A DNA stretch of 64,000 bases from CBDBJR01 sp965206445. Lineage in GTDB: Bacteria; Pseudomonadota; Gammaproteobacteria; Arenicellales; Poriferihabitantaceae. The notes beneath the pieces are model-generated. The model was given only the letters and a program-made list of their open reading frames with translations. It was not told the DNA's origin and searched no databases. Position 1 is the stretch's first letter; every line of letters begins with the position of its first letter. Location of the stretch: contig CBDBJR010000001.1 of the NCBI GenBank assembly GCA_965206445.1, forward strand, positions 248,001 to 312,000, given 5' to 3'. The position numbers were made by a program, and so were the translations under genes. Of the stretch, positions 18,271-26,395 are shown piece after piece.

Positions 18271-19992
18271 TCAAGGTGCAGAAATTTGATTGGCAAATTC
18301 GACTACTTGTGCATACTCTGGGTGGCGCATTTTCCTTACTTTTTCAACCAAATCCGTCAGATTCCATCCGGGTGAGCGAATGCCATCATTCAACAAACGA
18401 GTAATTTGTTCCTTGCTTTCGGGATAATCTTTATAGAAACAGGCGTAGCGATAAAACCATAGTTCCAAGTTAAGTTCTTCCTGTTCATCAATCTGATTGT
18501 AATGAAACGCTTTGTCTATGAACTTTTTTGCTATCTTTAACTTTTTCCGTTGTAAGAGAAGCAAAGCGTAATTGCCATTATTTGTAGCATCTTCAGGTTC
18601 CAACTCCAAAGCCTTCTTGTAATACTTCGCCGCTTCATCACTGTCTTTCTTGATGCCTAGAAGGAAAACCGCATAATTGCCATTGATATCAGCATCTTCA
18701 GGTTTCAACTCCAAAGCCTTTTTGTAATACTTCTCTGCTCCATCATTGTCTTTCCTAACATCTTGAAGAAAATTTGCATAATTGCAATTGATATCAGCAT
18801 CTTCAGGTTCCAACTCCAAAGCTTTCTTGTAATATTTCTCCGCTTCATCACTGTCTTTCTTAATGTATTGAAGGAAATTCGCATAACTATCCATAAGTTC
18901 ATAACTTTTTGGAAACTCATCCAACCCGCTTTTGTAAATTTTTTCTTTGCGTTTAGTATCAGTTTCTTGTTGAACTGAAAGCTCAAAAGTCCATGGACTA
19001 TTTCCAATACGACTAATTATTTTACTAAGTGCATTTTTTACCGAAAGGTTATCTTTTCTTTCTGCTATGCTTTTTCTCACATTCTCAAATTGATCTTTGT
19101 ATTTTGTAGTACGCTCCTTAGCTACTGTTTCTATTCGTTCATGTAACAATTCAAAATCCATGCTATCTCCAATAAAAACCATCAGTTCATCAAAACCGTC
19201 AATGGGAACGAAATGGCCGTTTTTAGAAATGACCAATTGCTCTATATCATTTCTTGGAGATTCTTCCGTCTCCATCAAACACCAAAAAAGTCTTCCATCT
19301 TCACTCAAACTATCCTGTAATAACCCCATGAAACCACCATCGTTACCTCCATAGCCGATTACTATTGGCGTGTAATGTTTGAAGATTTCTTTCAAGCTCG
19401 ATTTCAGTTTTCCGCCCATTTCTCGTGTTTCAGAGTTTGTATTTTTTGGAGACAGGAACAGATCGTGATGAATTTTTATAATTTGTGGTCTTGTCGACTG
19501 CACATTAATAAACTCAGACAAAGATGAATGTCCAACCACCAGCGGTTTCTTTGAAGTGAAAATGAACAAAGCATCTTCCGTCAAGCTGTCAAAATTGGTT
19601 GTAATAGCTACATTATGTTTTCCCTGCGCCATAATCTCCGCAAGAAACGAATACCCGCAACTTGGATTGGAATTGCGCATCGCTGTTTCCAAACAGTCAA
19701 GGCCTCCTTGACGACTTACTTCAAATCGCTTGCCAAAAATTTCAGAGTAATGGTAGGCGGGATTATTCTTGTCGATGTTTTCACCTTCCAACCACTTGGC
19801 AAACTTAGCTGCGTCCAGGTCTTCCTCAATCTCACTAAGCCATCGGGAAGATAACTCCGCACCGGTGGGAATACCAGAGCTTTTGGAAGCTCCGGCGCCA
19901 AGAATGAAACAAAACTTCTCACTTTTCTGTTCACTGAAATGACGAGCAAACTGTTCTAATATGATGGTGTTTTCTGGTCTTTTTTGCGTCAT
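18271..19992 (-). CDS. SIR2-domain protein with C-terminal TPR repeats (candidate NAD-degrading defence effector)
   Basis: 573 residues. The N-terminal SIR2_2-type domain shows 'ILGAGASKSSGIPTG' (about 30-44), 'ITTNFDSLTED' (130-140), 'KIHHD' (173-177) with the likely catalytic His, and 'VIGYGGND' (211-218). Many stand-alone bacterial SIR2 proteins of this kind are NADases that kill or halt phage-infected cells; activity here is inferred. Residues about 345-480 hold three nearly identical TPR units ('AEKYYKKALELEPEDADIN' repeated). The gene is markedly AT-richer than its flanks and sits between two copies of a dispersed repeat, signs of acquisition. No partner gene is adjacent. Confidence 0.82.
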   Translation of the reverse strand: MTQKRPENTIILEQFARHFSEQKSEKFCFILGAGASKSSGIPTGAELSSRWLSEIEEDLDAAKFAKWLEGENIDKNNPAYHYSEIFGKRFEVSRQGGLDCLETAMRNSNPSCGYSFLAEIMAQGKHNVAITTNFDSLTEDALFIFTSKKPLVVGHSSLSEFINVQSTRPQIIKIHHDLFLSPKNTNSETREMGGKLKSSLKEIFKHYTPIVIGYGGNDGGFMGLLQDSLSEDGRLFWCLMETEESPRNDIEQLVISKNGHFVPIDGFDELMVFIGDSMDFELLHERIETVAKERTTKYKDQFENVRKSIAERKDNLSVKNALSKIISRIGNSPWTFELSVQQETDTKRKEKIYKSGLDEFPKSYELMDSYANFLQYIKKDSDEAEKYYKKALELEPEDADINCNYANFLQDVRKDNDGAEKYYKKALELKPEDADINGNYAVFLLGIKKDSDEAAKYYKKALELEPEDATNNGNYALLLLQRKKLKIAKKFIDKAFHYNQIDEQEELNLELWFYRYACFYKDYPESKEQITRLLNDGIRSPGWNLTDLVEKVRKMRHPEYAQVVEFANQISAP

Positions 19993-20040
19993 GATATCAA
20001 TCTATTATAACCGTCCAATGAATAAAACCCTCACCCTCTG

Positions 20041-20062
20041 TCCCTCTCCCAAAGGGCGAGGG
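20041..20062. repeat. Short hairpin of the 'CCCTCTCCC-AAAGGG-GAGGG' class
   Basis: TCCCTCTCCC-aaa-GGGCGAGGGA forms a GC-rich hairpin inside a 'CCCTCACCCTCTGTCCCTCTCCC' run, a common intergenic palindrome. It lies upstream of the SIR2-TPR start. Confidence 0.5.
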
Positions 20063-20146
20063 AAGAAGAAAACGCTTAGGGGCTGCCGTTTCCAGTACTT
20101 TTAATCCTAAACCTCACACGCAAGATCGTAAAGTGAATTCTTCCCG

Positions 20147-20240
20147 TGCGAGTGTAGGAAGGATAACCGCCTTTTTTCTCAAAATCAAGAGATGTTGATT
20201 GGCCCTGAAATCCCGTCGTTTCCCACCAATCCGCCCGTGA
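20147..20240 (+). repeat. Dispersed ~100-bp repeat, copy 2
   Basis: Second copy of the 17829-17930 repeat ('gcgagtgtaggaaggataac' to 'ccaccaatccgcccg'), same orientation, on the other side of the SIR2-TPR gene. The remaining sequence up to 20539 shows no gene I can support. Confidence 0.7.
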
Positions 20241-20539
20241 ATAAGCAATGACACCCACATTGCTTTGTAGTGCATCAGATTCGATCAAATCCAACCGTTT
20301 TATTGGCAAGTGCCCGAATCTTAACAGGCCGGGCCCTTGCTCCACGGCGTGCTATAGACTTCAACCAGCCGCGTTGTCGGTGTTCACCCACAGCAGCATC
20401 AGCCGACGATGCGGGGGCATTGCGAAAACGCCTGCACGCGCGCCCAGTCGCCCAGGACGGTCGTCGTTGGTTGGCAGGTGTGGCAATCTCGAGGGCCGAC
20501 GCTATGCCGGCGCCGTAGCGGCATCGGCCGATTGGCGGA

Positions 20540-21631
20540 TTACAGGATACCCGTCAGCCGGCGCGTTTCACCGTGCTGCATGATGAAAAACGCATCCGGC
20601 GACAGGCCGGCCTCGAGGCGGGCGGCGGCCAGCAATTTCGGCGGCTCGTCGGGCGGCTCATCGGTCAGAATGAACGTCCCCCAGTGCATCCCGCACGCGT
20701 ACGGCGCGCCCAGGTCGCGCATCACGGCGACGGCCTCCTGCGGATTGATATGGTGCGACTGCATAAACCACCGCGGCGCATAGGCGCCGATCGGCAGCAG
20801 CGCGAGGTTGGTTGCGCCGAGGCGCGCGCGAATATCGGAAAAATCGCGCGAATAGCCGGTATCGCCGGCGAAAAAGATCCGCTTGCTGTCGCGCACCGAC
20901 TCCAGCATCCAGCCGCACCACAGCGTCTCGTTGCGATCGCCCAGTCCGCGTGCGCTCCAATGCTGCACCGGTGTCGCGTGAAACGTCACCCCGCCGACCG
21001 TTGCCGTCTGCCACCAATCGAGCTCGTGAATCTGCTTCCCGCCGCGGGCGTGAATGAAATCGCCGAGCCGCAGCGGCACAAAGAAAACCGCCGCCGGGTG
21101 CGCCGCCGCCAGGCGCGAAATCGTCGACGAATCCAAATGATCGTAATGGTTGTGCGACACCACCACCGCGTCTATCGGCGGCAAGTCCTCGAACGCCAGC
21201 CCGGGGGCCACCAGCCGGCGCGGCCCGGCAAACGACAGCGGCGATGCGCGTTGCGAAAAATGCGGGTCGGTGAGGATATTGAGGCCGCGCATTTGAATTA
21301 AAAAAGACGCATGACCGATCCAGGTCAGCGTCGGCGATGCGCGGTTATCGCGCAGCGCCGCAGGATCATTTTCCGCCAGCGGCGGTGAGAATCCCTTACT
21401 CTGCTCGTCGCGGTCGGGTGACTCGCGATGCCAGCGCAGAAAATGACCAAAGCCGCGTTCAACCGGCGCCAGGTAATTATTGCGAAAGCGCCCGTCGGCA
21501 AGATGGTGCGCCGGCCGAACGGCTTTGTCCGCGGTTTTTTCGGCGCACCCGGGCAGGTTCAGCATGGCTGCCGCCGCTGCCGTTGTCTGTAGAAAATGCC
21601 GTCGCCCAGCGTCGATTTTTTTACCTGGCAT
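20540..21631 (-). CDS. Tat-exported lipoprotein of the MBL-fold (UlaG/NAPE-PLD-like) hydrolases
   Basis: 363 residues from the ATG at 21631. The N-terminus has a twin-arginine motif (GRRHFLQ, residues 9-15), a hydrophobic stretch and a lipobox L-P-G-C at 26-29, so it is likely a Tat-dependent lipoprotein. The metallo-beta-lactamase motif HNHYDH is at 160-165, with further ligands in 'PVQHWSARG', 'FFAGDTGYS' and 'GMHWGTF'. It resembles COG2220 proteins that include N-acyl-phosphatidylethanolamine phospholipase D; a phospholipid substrate is possible but unproven. The frame extends to 21697, but that start would put the Tat motif about 30 residues in. Confidence 0.8.
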   Translation of the reverse strand: MPGKKIDAGRRHFLQTTAAAAAMLNLPGCAEKTADKAVRPAHHLADGRFRNNYLAPVERGFGHFLRWHRESPDRDEQSKGFSPPLAENDPAALRDNRASPTLTWIGHASFLIQMRGLNILTDPHFSQRASPLSFAGPRRLVAPGLAFEDLPPIDAVVVSHNHYDHLDSSTISRLAAAHPAAVFFVPLRLGDFIHARGGKQIHELDWWQTATVGGVTFHATPVQHWSARGLGDRNETLWCGWMLESVRDSKRIFFAGDTGYSRDFSDIRARLGATNLALLPIGAYAPRWFMQSHHINPQEAVAVMRDLGAPYACGMHWGTFILTDEPPDEPPKLLAAARLEAGLSPDAFFIMQHGETRRLTGIL

Positions 21632-21722
21632 TGGAGGCCCTGTAATATTGAGGTTGAGTCGGGGGTAAAACCGGATATGCCGCCGCCCCGGCAACAAGCG
21701 GAATCACATGCTGTTGGCAAGA

Positions 21723-22154
21723 TCAGCGACCAAGTAGAATCTCAATTCCTTTTTTGGCGCAAATTTGACCGAAATGCCTACCGCTGTCAAACGTGGCGAA
21801 GTGGACAATGCGAAATTCACCGCTCTGCATCATCAAATACAGCAGGCAATCCACCATGCTCATTTTGGGGAATCTGCACTGTTTTCTCAAAGTGGTGTTC
21901 AGGGCGTCCTCTCGATAGGGCGAATCATCTATGCGTTCAACATTCGGATTAGTGACGATATTACGAAATTTTCGCAATGGTTCGCTTTTTTCGACGAATT
22001 GGGTTCGCAGGGTTTCATACAGAATCGGCCATGGTATCAAAATTCTGGTCTGAAATTGAATACGTTCGTGGATGTTAACGGCTTCGGTGTGGTGGCGGTC
22101 TCTGTCGTTGAACAGGGCAAACCAGAAGCCGGTGTCGGTAAGGGCGTATTTCAT
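21723..22154 (-). CDS. PIN-domain protein, probable toxin-type ribonuclease
   Basis: 143 residues. Acidic PIN-domain positions are visible: Asp7 ('ALTDTGFW'), Glu47 ('PILYETL'), Asp102 ('SMVDCLL') and Asp123 ('FATFDSGRHF'). PIN toxins are Mg-dependent RNases that cut tRNA, rRNA or mRNA. The start overlaps the stop of the upstream gene by 4 bases (GGATGA), the tight coupling usual in toxin-antitoxin operons. The upstream protein is not a recognised antitoxin type, so the pairing is an inference from arrangement. Confidence 0.75.
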   Translation of the reverse strand: MKYALTDTGFWFALFNDRDRHHTEAVNIHERIQFQTRILIPWPILYETLRTQFVEKSEPLRKFRNIVTNPNVERIDDSPYREDALNTTLRKQCRFPKMSMVDCLLYLMMQSGEFRIVHFATFDSGRHFGQICAKKGIEILLGR

Positions 22155-22489
22155 CCGGCTTCTAATTCCTCGTCCAGAATCGGGCTGTTTTTATCCGGTG
22201 CATAGCCGAACCACGGCGAGCGATGCCGTTGTCCGAAGAGAAAGTGGCCTTTCATTCGCTGCGTCTCCGGATCGCGGAAAACAAGGTATACCCGCGCGCT
22301 GACGATATCCGGAACGGCTTTGGTGAGGTCGCGTGTAATTTCCTGCACCAGGTCATTGCTGTACTCGTATTGCAGGACGGCGAGGGAGTCGCCGCATTCT
22401 CTCGCGTCCTTTTCGTCGAGCCAGGCGTAGAGCGATTTGTAATCTCCGCGCAAGTCCAGGTCGTAGGATAGCCAAATGATTTGTTTCAT
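22151..22489 (-). CDS. Small 'K-x-I-W-L-S' family protein, intact copy; possible partner of the PIN gene
   Basis: 112 residues. I do not recognise a named domain with confidence. The N-terminus contains 'IIWLSYDLDLRGDYKSLYAW' and then 'LDEKDARECGDSLAVLQYEY', followed by a beta-rich part ('ARVYLVFRDPE', 'GHFLFGQRHRSPWFGYAPD'). Two relatives lie in the window: a 46-codon piece fused to the end of a methyltransferase (25225-25446), and the N-terminal half of a DUF5131 fusion (27754-28536), which is nearly identical for about 107 residues. It is preceded by the same ~100-bp promoter segment as the relatives and overlaps the PIN gene. A role as antitoxin or as sensor of the defence island are both open. 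Confidence 0.7.
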   Translation of the reverse strand: MKQIIWLSYDLDLRGDYKSLYAWLDEKDARECGDSLAVLQYEYSNDLVQEITRDLTKAVPDIVSARVYLVFRDPETQRMKGHFLFGQRHRSPWFGYAPDKNSPILDEELEAG

Positions 22490-22530
22490 TGTCGTTTCCT
22501 CATGTCGGTTTTTCTGTGAGAGACGGGTTG

Positions 22531-22536
22531 ATTATA
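22531..22536 (-). promoter_or_regulatory. -10 element of the promoter shared by the three K-x-I-W-L-S genes, copy 1
   Basis: On the minus strand TATAAT, with TTACGC 16 bases upstream as a weak -35. The surrounding ~100 bases recur at 25450-25550 and 28541-28640, so this is a duplicated promoter. Confidence 0.55.
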
Positions 22537-23666
22537 CCGAAAATCAGGCGTTGCGTAAGCAATTGTTGGTGCCGGTTTTGGTGCGGGTTTTATTCAGGAG
22601 GAAGAGGGCTTCATAATTTCCGGGTGAATTTTCTGAAAGCAACGATGGTCTGATAGATCAGCGTCGTTTCAATGAGTCGAAAAACAAAGTCGAAAAAATA
22701 AGTGAAGAACCCCCAGCTTTCTTTGCAAACAAATTCAATTTTATGAGTAGGATTTAAAAAAACAAAGAATTTCCCCGCAACATCGGGGTTGCAAATACCC
22801 GAACATGACAATAATAATAGGATATAGAGCAAAAATCCAAGACCTAAAATCCAGCGAATTGGCCACACCCAATTCAAACCAAAGTTATTTGTCTTGTGGT
22901 TGAACAATAGTATACATTTATCAATTATTTCTCCCTTTTTCCATGAAAGCGTGTGTGAATATGCTTTCATCTCTTTGGCATAAAATACAATTGCCTGTGG
23001 CGCATCGTTATTTTGTTGTGCGACATTTTTTAAAATCCTGTATATGTCCTGTTTCTTTTTAATCGCATCAGTCGGATCGGTTTCTAAATCGTTTGGCCAA
23101 TGCACACCAGTATACTTTAGATCTGAAAACAAGCTATCCTGAATACAGACCTTTTTGTAGCACGCTAGATTAACATTTTGAAATTCGCTATTAGCAAAAG
23201 ATGAATCCGCTAGTTTAAATTCTTCACATTGTGATTGTGTTTTTTCTGTATTTATTCTGTAAATTTTGAATTTACCCTGGTTTCTTAAATTATAAATATA
23301 GAAATTATTAAAATCACATTCGCCGATATTTATTTCCGAATTTATTGGGTTATGTATGTTTCGAAAACGAAAAATATTTACATCAAGATAGCCAAATCTG
23401 ACCAATGTTTCTGTTGCAATCGTATTACTCATAAACGTTAATTCTTCTATTTTTATTTTTTCCACACCTTTTCGAGAATCTCTATGAGATATTTTAAATT
23501 TCCCTAAAAATTTATTATTTATTAGTTTCAAATCTTTGATGGGGGAAGAAAGAAATTCAATGTCATGAAAAGTGCAATCTGTTATGCAAAAAATATTGGT
23601 GAGTTCTAGATGGCTAAAGATCACAGATTTTTTGAAGGTTATGCCTGAAAAAGAAATAGGACTGTT

Positions 23667-24939
23667 CACTGCTGTCCCGTTAAGGAAATATAAAAGGGCC
23701 TGATTCCGTCCTGTTTGATACAATAGGATTTTGCGCAAAACACTGTAATAACTGGAGGAATCAGGCCATGGCCCATAGTAACACCATCCTTGCACAAATC
23801 CTAAAATTCGTGCCTAGACATAAATTTGAGACCCTGGCAAAACAGCACCATTCGGGGCGGTCCTTTCGTTCGGCCTCCCGATGGTCTCAGTTCGTGACCA
23901 TGACCATGGCGCAATTGTCGGGGCGCAGTAGCTTGCGTGATATTGTCGAGAATCTCTCTGCGCAGCAGCCTCACCTGTATCATCTGGGCTGCACAATCCT
24001 ACCCAGATCCACTCTATCACGCATCAACGAAGAGAAGTCTTATGCGCTGTATCAAGCTCTGTTTGCCGAGCTGTCGAAGTGCTGCCAAGCGTGTGCGCCG
24101 AGACATGGTTTCCGATTCAAGAATCTCTTGTATTCGTTGGATGCATCGATTATCGATTTGTCTATGGAAGTGTTCCCATGGGCGGATTTTCGCGCCACCA
24201 AAGGAGCCATCAAACTGCATGTGGGGCTCAACCATGATGGCTACTTGCCCGAATTTGTCACCATCACGCAAGGCAAAACCCATGATGTGACGGTGGGGCG
24301 TAGCATGGCGTTTCCCAAAGGTAGCCTGGTGGTCATGGATCGCGGCTATACGGACTACCAATGGTATAACCAATTGACAAATAAAGGAATATTCTTTGTA
24401 ACGCGCCTTAAATCCAATGCCAAAGTGCGCGTTTTGCAACGTCAAAGTGTGCCAGCAAAGACCGGCGTTGGTAGCGATCACACGATTGAATTTACCGGGA
24501 CTCAAACAGCCAAGAGATGTCCGATTCCGCTACGCCGTATTGGCTACCGCGACCCACAGACCGGCAAGCGCTATGTCTTTTTAACCAATCATTTCAGGCT
24601 GTCGGCCAAAACTATTGCGGAGATTTACAAAGCCCGCTGGCAGGTGGAGTTGTTTTTCAAATGGATAAAACAGAATCTGAAAATTAAATCGTTTGTGGGC
24701 ACCAGCAAGAATGCGGTGATGACACAAATCTGGATTGCTCTTTGCACCTATTTTGTGTTGGCGTTCCTGAAGTTTCAGTCACGGGCGAACAGGAGCATGC
24801 AGCAGATCCTTCGGGTGTTTCAGCTCAATTTATTTGCAAGGCGTGATCTGTGGGCTTTGCTGAGAGGAAATCCATTCGAGCCTGAACGACTCACAGATCA
24901 TCAGTTGACGTTGCTATGAAAGTTAACGGGACAGCAGTG
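23667..24939 (+). mobile_element. IS4-family insertion sequence, complete
   Basis: 1273 bases bounded by perfect 17-bp inverted repeats CACTGCTGTCCCGTTAA (23667-23683 and, inverted, 24923-24939). The 9-bp direct repeat AGGACTGTT flanks both ends (23658-23666 and 24940-24948), a target-site duplication of the size made by IS4-family elements. It contains one transposase gene. Confidence 0.95.
23768..24919 (+). CDS. IS4-family transposase (DUF4372 plus DDE domain)
   Basis: 383 residues. The N-terminus 'LAQILKFVPRHKFETLAKQH' is the DUF4372 leader found in many IS4-family transposases. The DDE triad is visible as 'YSLDASII' (Asp), 'VVMDRGYTDY' (Asp, Y-x3 region) and 'YKARWQVELFFKWIKQNL' (Glu in the Y-(2)-R-(3)-E-(6)-K signature). 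Length is normal and the frame is intact with a GGAGG site before the start, so the element is probably active. Confidence 0.95.
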   Translation: MAHSNTILAQILKFVPRHKFETLAKQHHSGRSFRSASRWSQFVTMTMAQLSGRSSLRDIVENLSAQQPHLYHLGCTILPRSTLSRINEEKSYALYQALFAELSKCCQACAPRHGFRFKNLLYSLDASIIDLSMEVFPWADFRATKGAIKLHVGLNHDGYLPEFVTITQGKTHDVTVGRSMAFPKGSLVVMDRGYTDYQWYNQLTNKGIFFVTRLKSNAKVRVLQRQSVPAKTGVGSDHTIEFTGTQTAKRCPIPLRRIGYRDPQTGKRYVFLTNHFRLSAKTIAEIYKARWQVELFFKWIKQNLKIKSFVGTSKNAVMTQIWIALCTYFVLAFLKFQSRANRSMQQILRVFQLNLFARRDLWALLRGNPFEPERLTDHQLTLL

Positions 24940-25224
24940 AGGACTGTTAATATGTATTTTTTCAAGCTGTTTATTTTGAGGATTCCATTTTTCAAACTTT
25001 ACATTTTCAGAAAAGATAGACCCATAAAAATCACAAGGCTTATCCGCCAATTTTTGTATGAGTAATTCACTTCCATTAGAGCAAAAAGGAAACAAAAAAA
25101 CACAATTCACAAAATTCTTGTCATCCTGATTTGAAAACTCGATAAACTGTTCCAGACTTTCTATTCGTTCTTTTCCTTCAAATTCGTCACTCATGGCTCT
25201 TTACCAAACAGTTAGTTAGTCGAT

Positions 25225-25446
25225 TCATATCAATAAAAAGCCAACCCTTGAACCGCTTGCCGCCGGACACTGGTGGATAACTGCTTCTATTTCGGCAAAA
25301 CCGGTTGTGGCGTTCAAGGTGTCGCTTTGCAGGGCGGCGAGGGAATCACCGCATTCTCTCACTTCCTTTTCATCGAGCCAGGCGTAGAGCGATTTGTAAT
25401 CTCCGTGCAAGTCCAGATCGCAGGACAGCCAAATGATTCGTTTCAT
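25225..25446 (-). pseudogene. Chimeric remnant: K-x-I-W-L-S N-terminus fused to the Mod C-terminus
   Basis: 73 codons. The first 46 or so ('RIIWLSCDLDLHGDYKSLY' to 'CGDSLAALQS') match the small protein at 22151-22489. The rest ('DTLNATTGFAEIEAVIHQ', 'GSRVGFLLI') matches the last residues of the type III methyltransferase at 30019-31926 ('DALNATTSFTEIEAVIHQ'), and the DNA downstream of the stop also matches. So a second Mod gene once lay here and a deletion fused it to the small gene. The frame stayed open, with promoter and ribosome-binding region, so a short protein may be made. Confidence 0.75.
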
Positions 25447-25486
25447 CGTCGTTTTCCCATGTCGTTTTTCCGTGAGAGACGGGGTT

Positions 25487-25492
25487 ATTATA
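25487..25492 (-). promoter_or_regulatory. -10 element of the shared promoter, copy 2
   Basis: TATAAT on the minus strand inside the second copy of the ~100-bp upstream segment; TTACGC lies 16 bases upstream. Confidence 0.5.
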
Positions 25493-25598
25493 CCGAAAAT
25501 CAAGCGCCGCGTAAGCGATCGTCGGTGCCGGTTTTGGTGCGGGGGGTTTCGTCCATTTATTTTGTGGTCACCGCGTAATACCGCGATTGCATCCCCCA

Positions 25599-26243
25599 CT
25601 AAGGCGCCCGGGGAAAATGTGCAAAGCGTTCGAGTTGCACATAATCGCGGGCATAGTTGATAATCGCGTCTCGGGTTTTCTCTTGCAGCCCTAACCACTC
25701 TTCGGCGGACAGATTCGGGTTGTCGGCGAGGCGGGCAAATTCTCCGGTGGCGATAATTTTCCGGATGCTTTCGTTGTTCACATAGGCCTTGAAGGTGTCG
25801 GCGGTGCGGTTGACCGGGTCCGCATCCGGTTGCTTTATGGCGATGAATTTTTGCGTTTCATCCAGCAGTAATTCGTCGCGATTTTTGAAGCGGTCAATTC
25901 GCCCGAAGATGCGCCGTACAACTTCGCCGGTTTCCAAAAGCCGCCGCAAACCTTCGGCAGCGGCGATTTTATTCGGCGTCACATAATCCTTCGGCTTGTT
26001 TTCGTGTCTCCCGCGGACAAGGCGCACGGCTTCGTTCCACCGCTCATGCTCTACCGATTGAGTGACTTCCACATCGGCGCGCACACGCTCTGCGAAACGG
26101 GAAAACAATTCGCGGTCGGGACGTAATCCATCCGGCCTAACCGTAGTTTTCCTGATAGTGGAAATATCATCTTGCCCGTGATGTGTATGGGTGTGCGTTG
26201 ATTGTTCCGGCGGAATATCCACATAGATGTCCTTACTGTCATT
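25599..26243 (-). pseudogene. Remnant of a larger gene downstream of the AAA ATPase (C-terminal part)
   Basis: The open frame continues upstream to 26420, but its first part looks out-of-frame, since the ATPase's partner starts in another frame at 26395. The conserved-looking portion covers 'RELFSRFAERVRADVEV', 'RIFGRIDRFKNRDELLLDE' and a C-terminal stretch 'IRKIIATGEFARL...ARDYVQLERFA' that recalls tails of restriction-type helicases. That likeness is weak. With 26243-26395 it is best read as one gene that has lost its middle and suffered a frameshift. Function unassigned. Confidence 0.45.
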
Positions 26244-26395
26244 TATCCCTGCTTTATCCGCTGCACCTGGCGATGCCCGCCACTGGCCGCCGCTTGCCGG
26301 ACGGCAAGAACCGCGCGCAATTGGTAATCGTGCAAACTGCGCTTTCGTCCCGACGGTGTGTTTTCGCCCTGTGCCTTTGCGATGTAATCCGTCAT
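26243..26395 (-). pseudogene. 5' fragment of a helicase-like gene, coupled to the ATPase by TAATG
   Basis: The ATPase stop TAA (26397-26395) overlaps an ATG at 26395, and the new frame runs 50 codons: M-T-D-Y-I-A-K then 'LHDYQLRAVLAVRQAAASGG' before a TAA at 26245-26243. 'L-x-D-Y-Q-x-x-A-V' is the sort of Q-motif entry that precedes Walker A in SF2 helicases, but Walker A never appears. The translational coupling and the abrupt end suggest the start of a broken partner gene whose tail is at 25599-26243. Confidence 0.5.

Larger units (their letters stand above)
22611..25194 (-). pseudogene. Pentapeptide-repeat-like membrane protein, copy 1, split by an IS4-family insertion
   Basis: The 5' part (25194 to 24940) and 3' part (23657 to 22611) flank the IS element at 23667-24939. 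Removing the IS and one 9-bp target copy joins them exactly in frame to give 433 codons, close to the 441 of the intact paralogue at 28658-29983. The reconstructed protein has a soluble N-terminus ('ESLEQFIEFSNQDD'), a long region of short beta repeats of pentapeptide type ('CTFHDIEFLSS', 'NNKFLGKFKIS'), and a C-terminal membrane region ending 'LIETTLIYQTIVAFRKFTRK'. Codon content is AT-rich against the surroundings. The insertion looks recent. Confidence 0.85.

Noticed and set aside
23667..24939. Possibility that the IS element is a decayed remnant
   Set aside because: Ends, target duplication and transposase frame are all intact.
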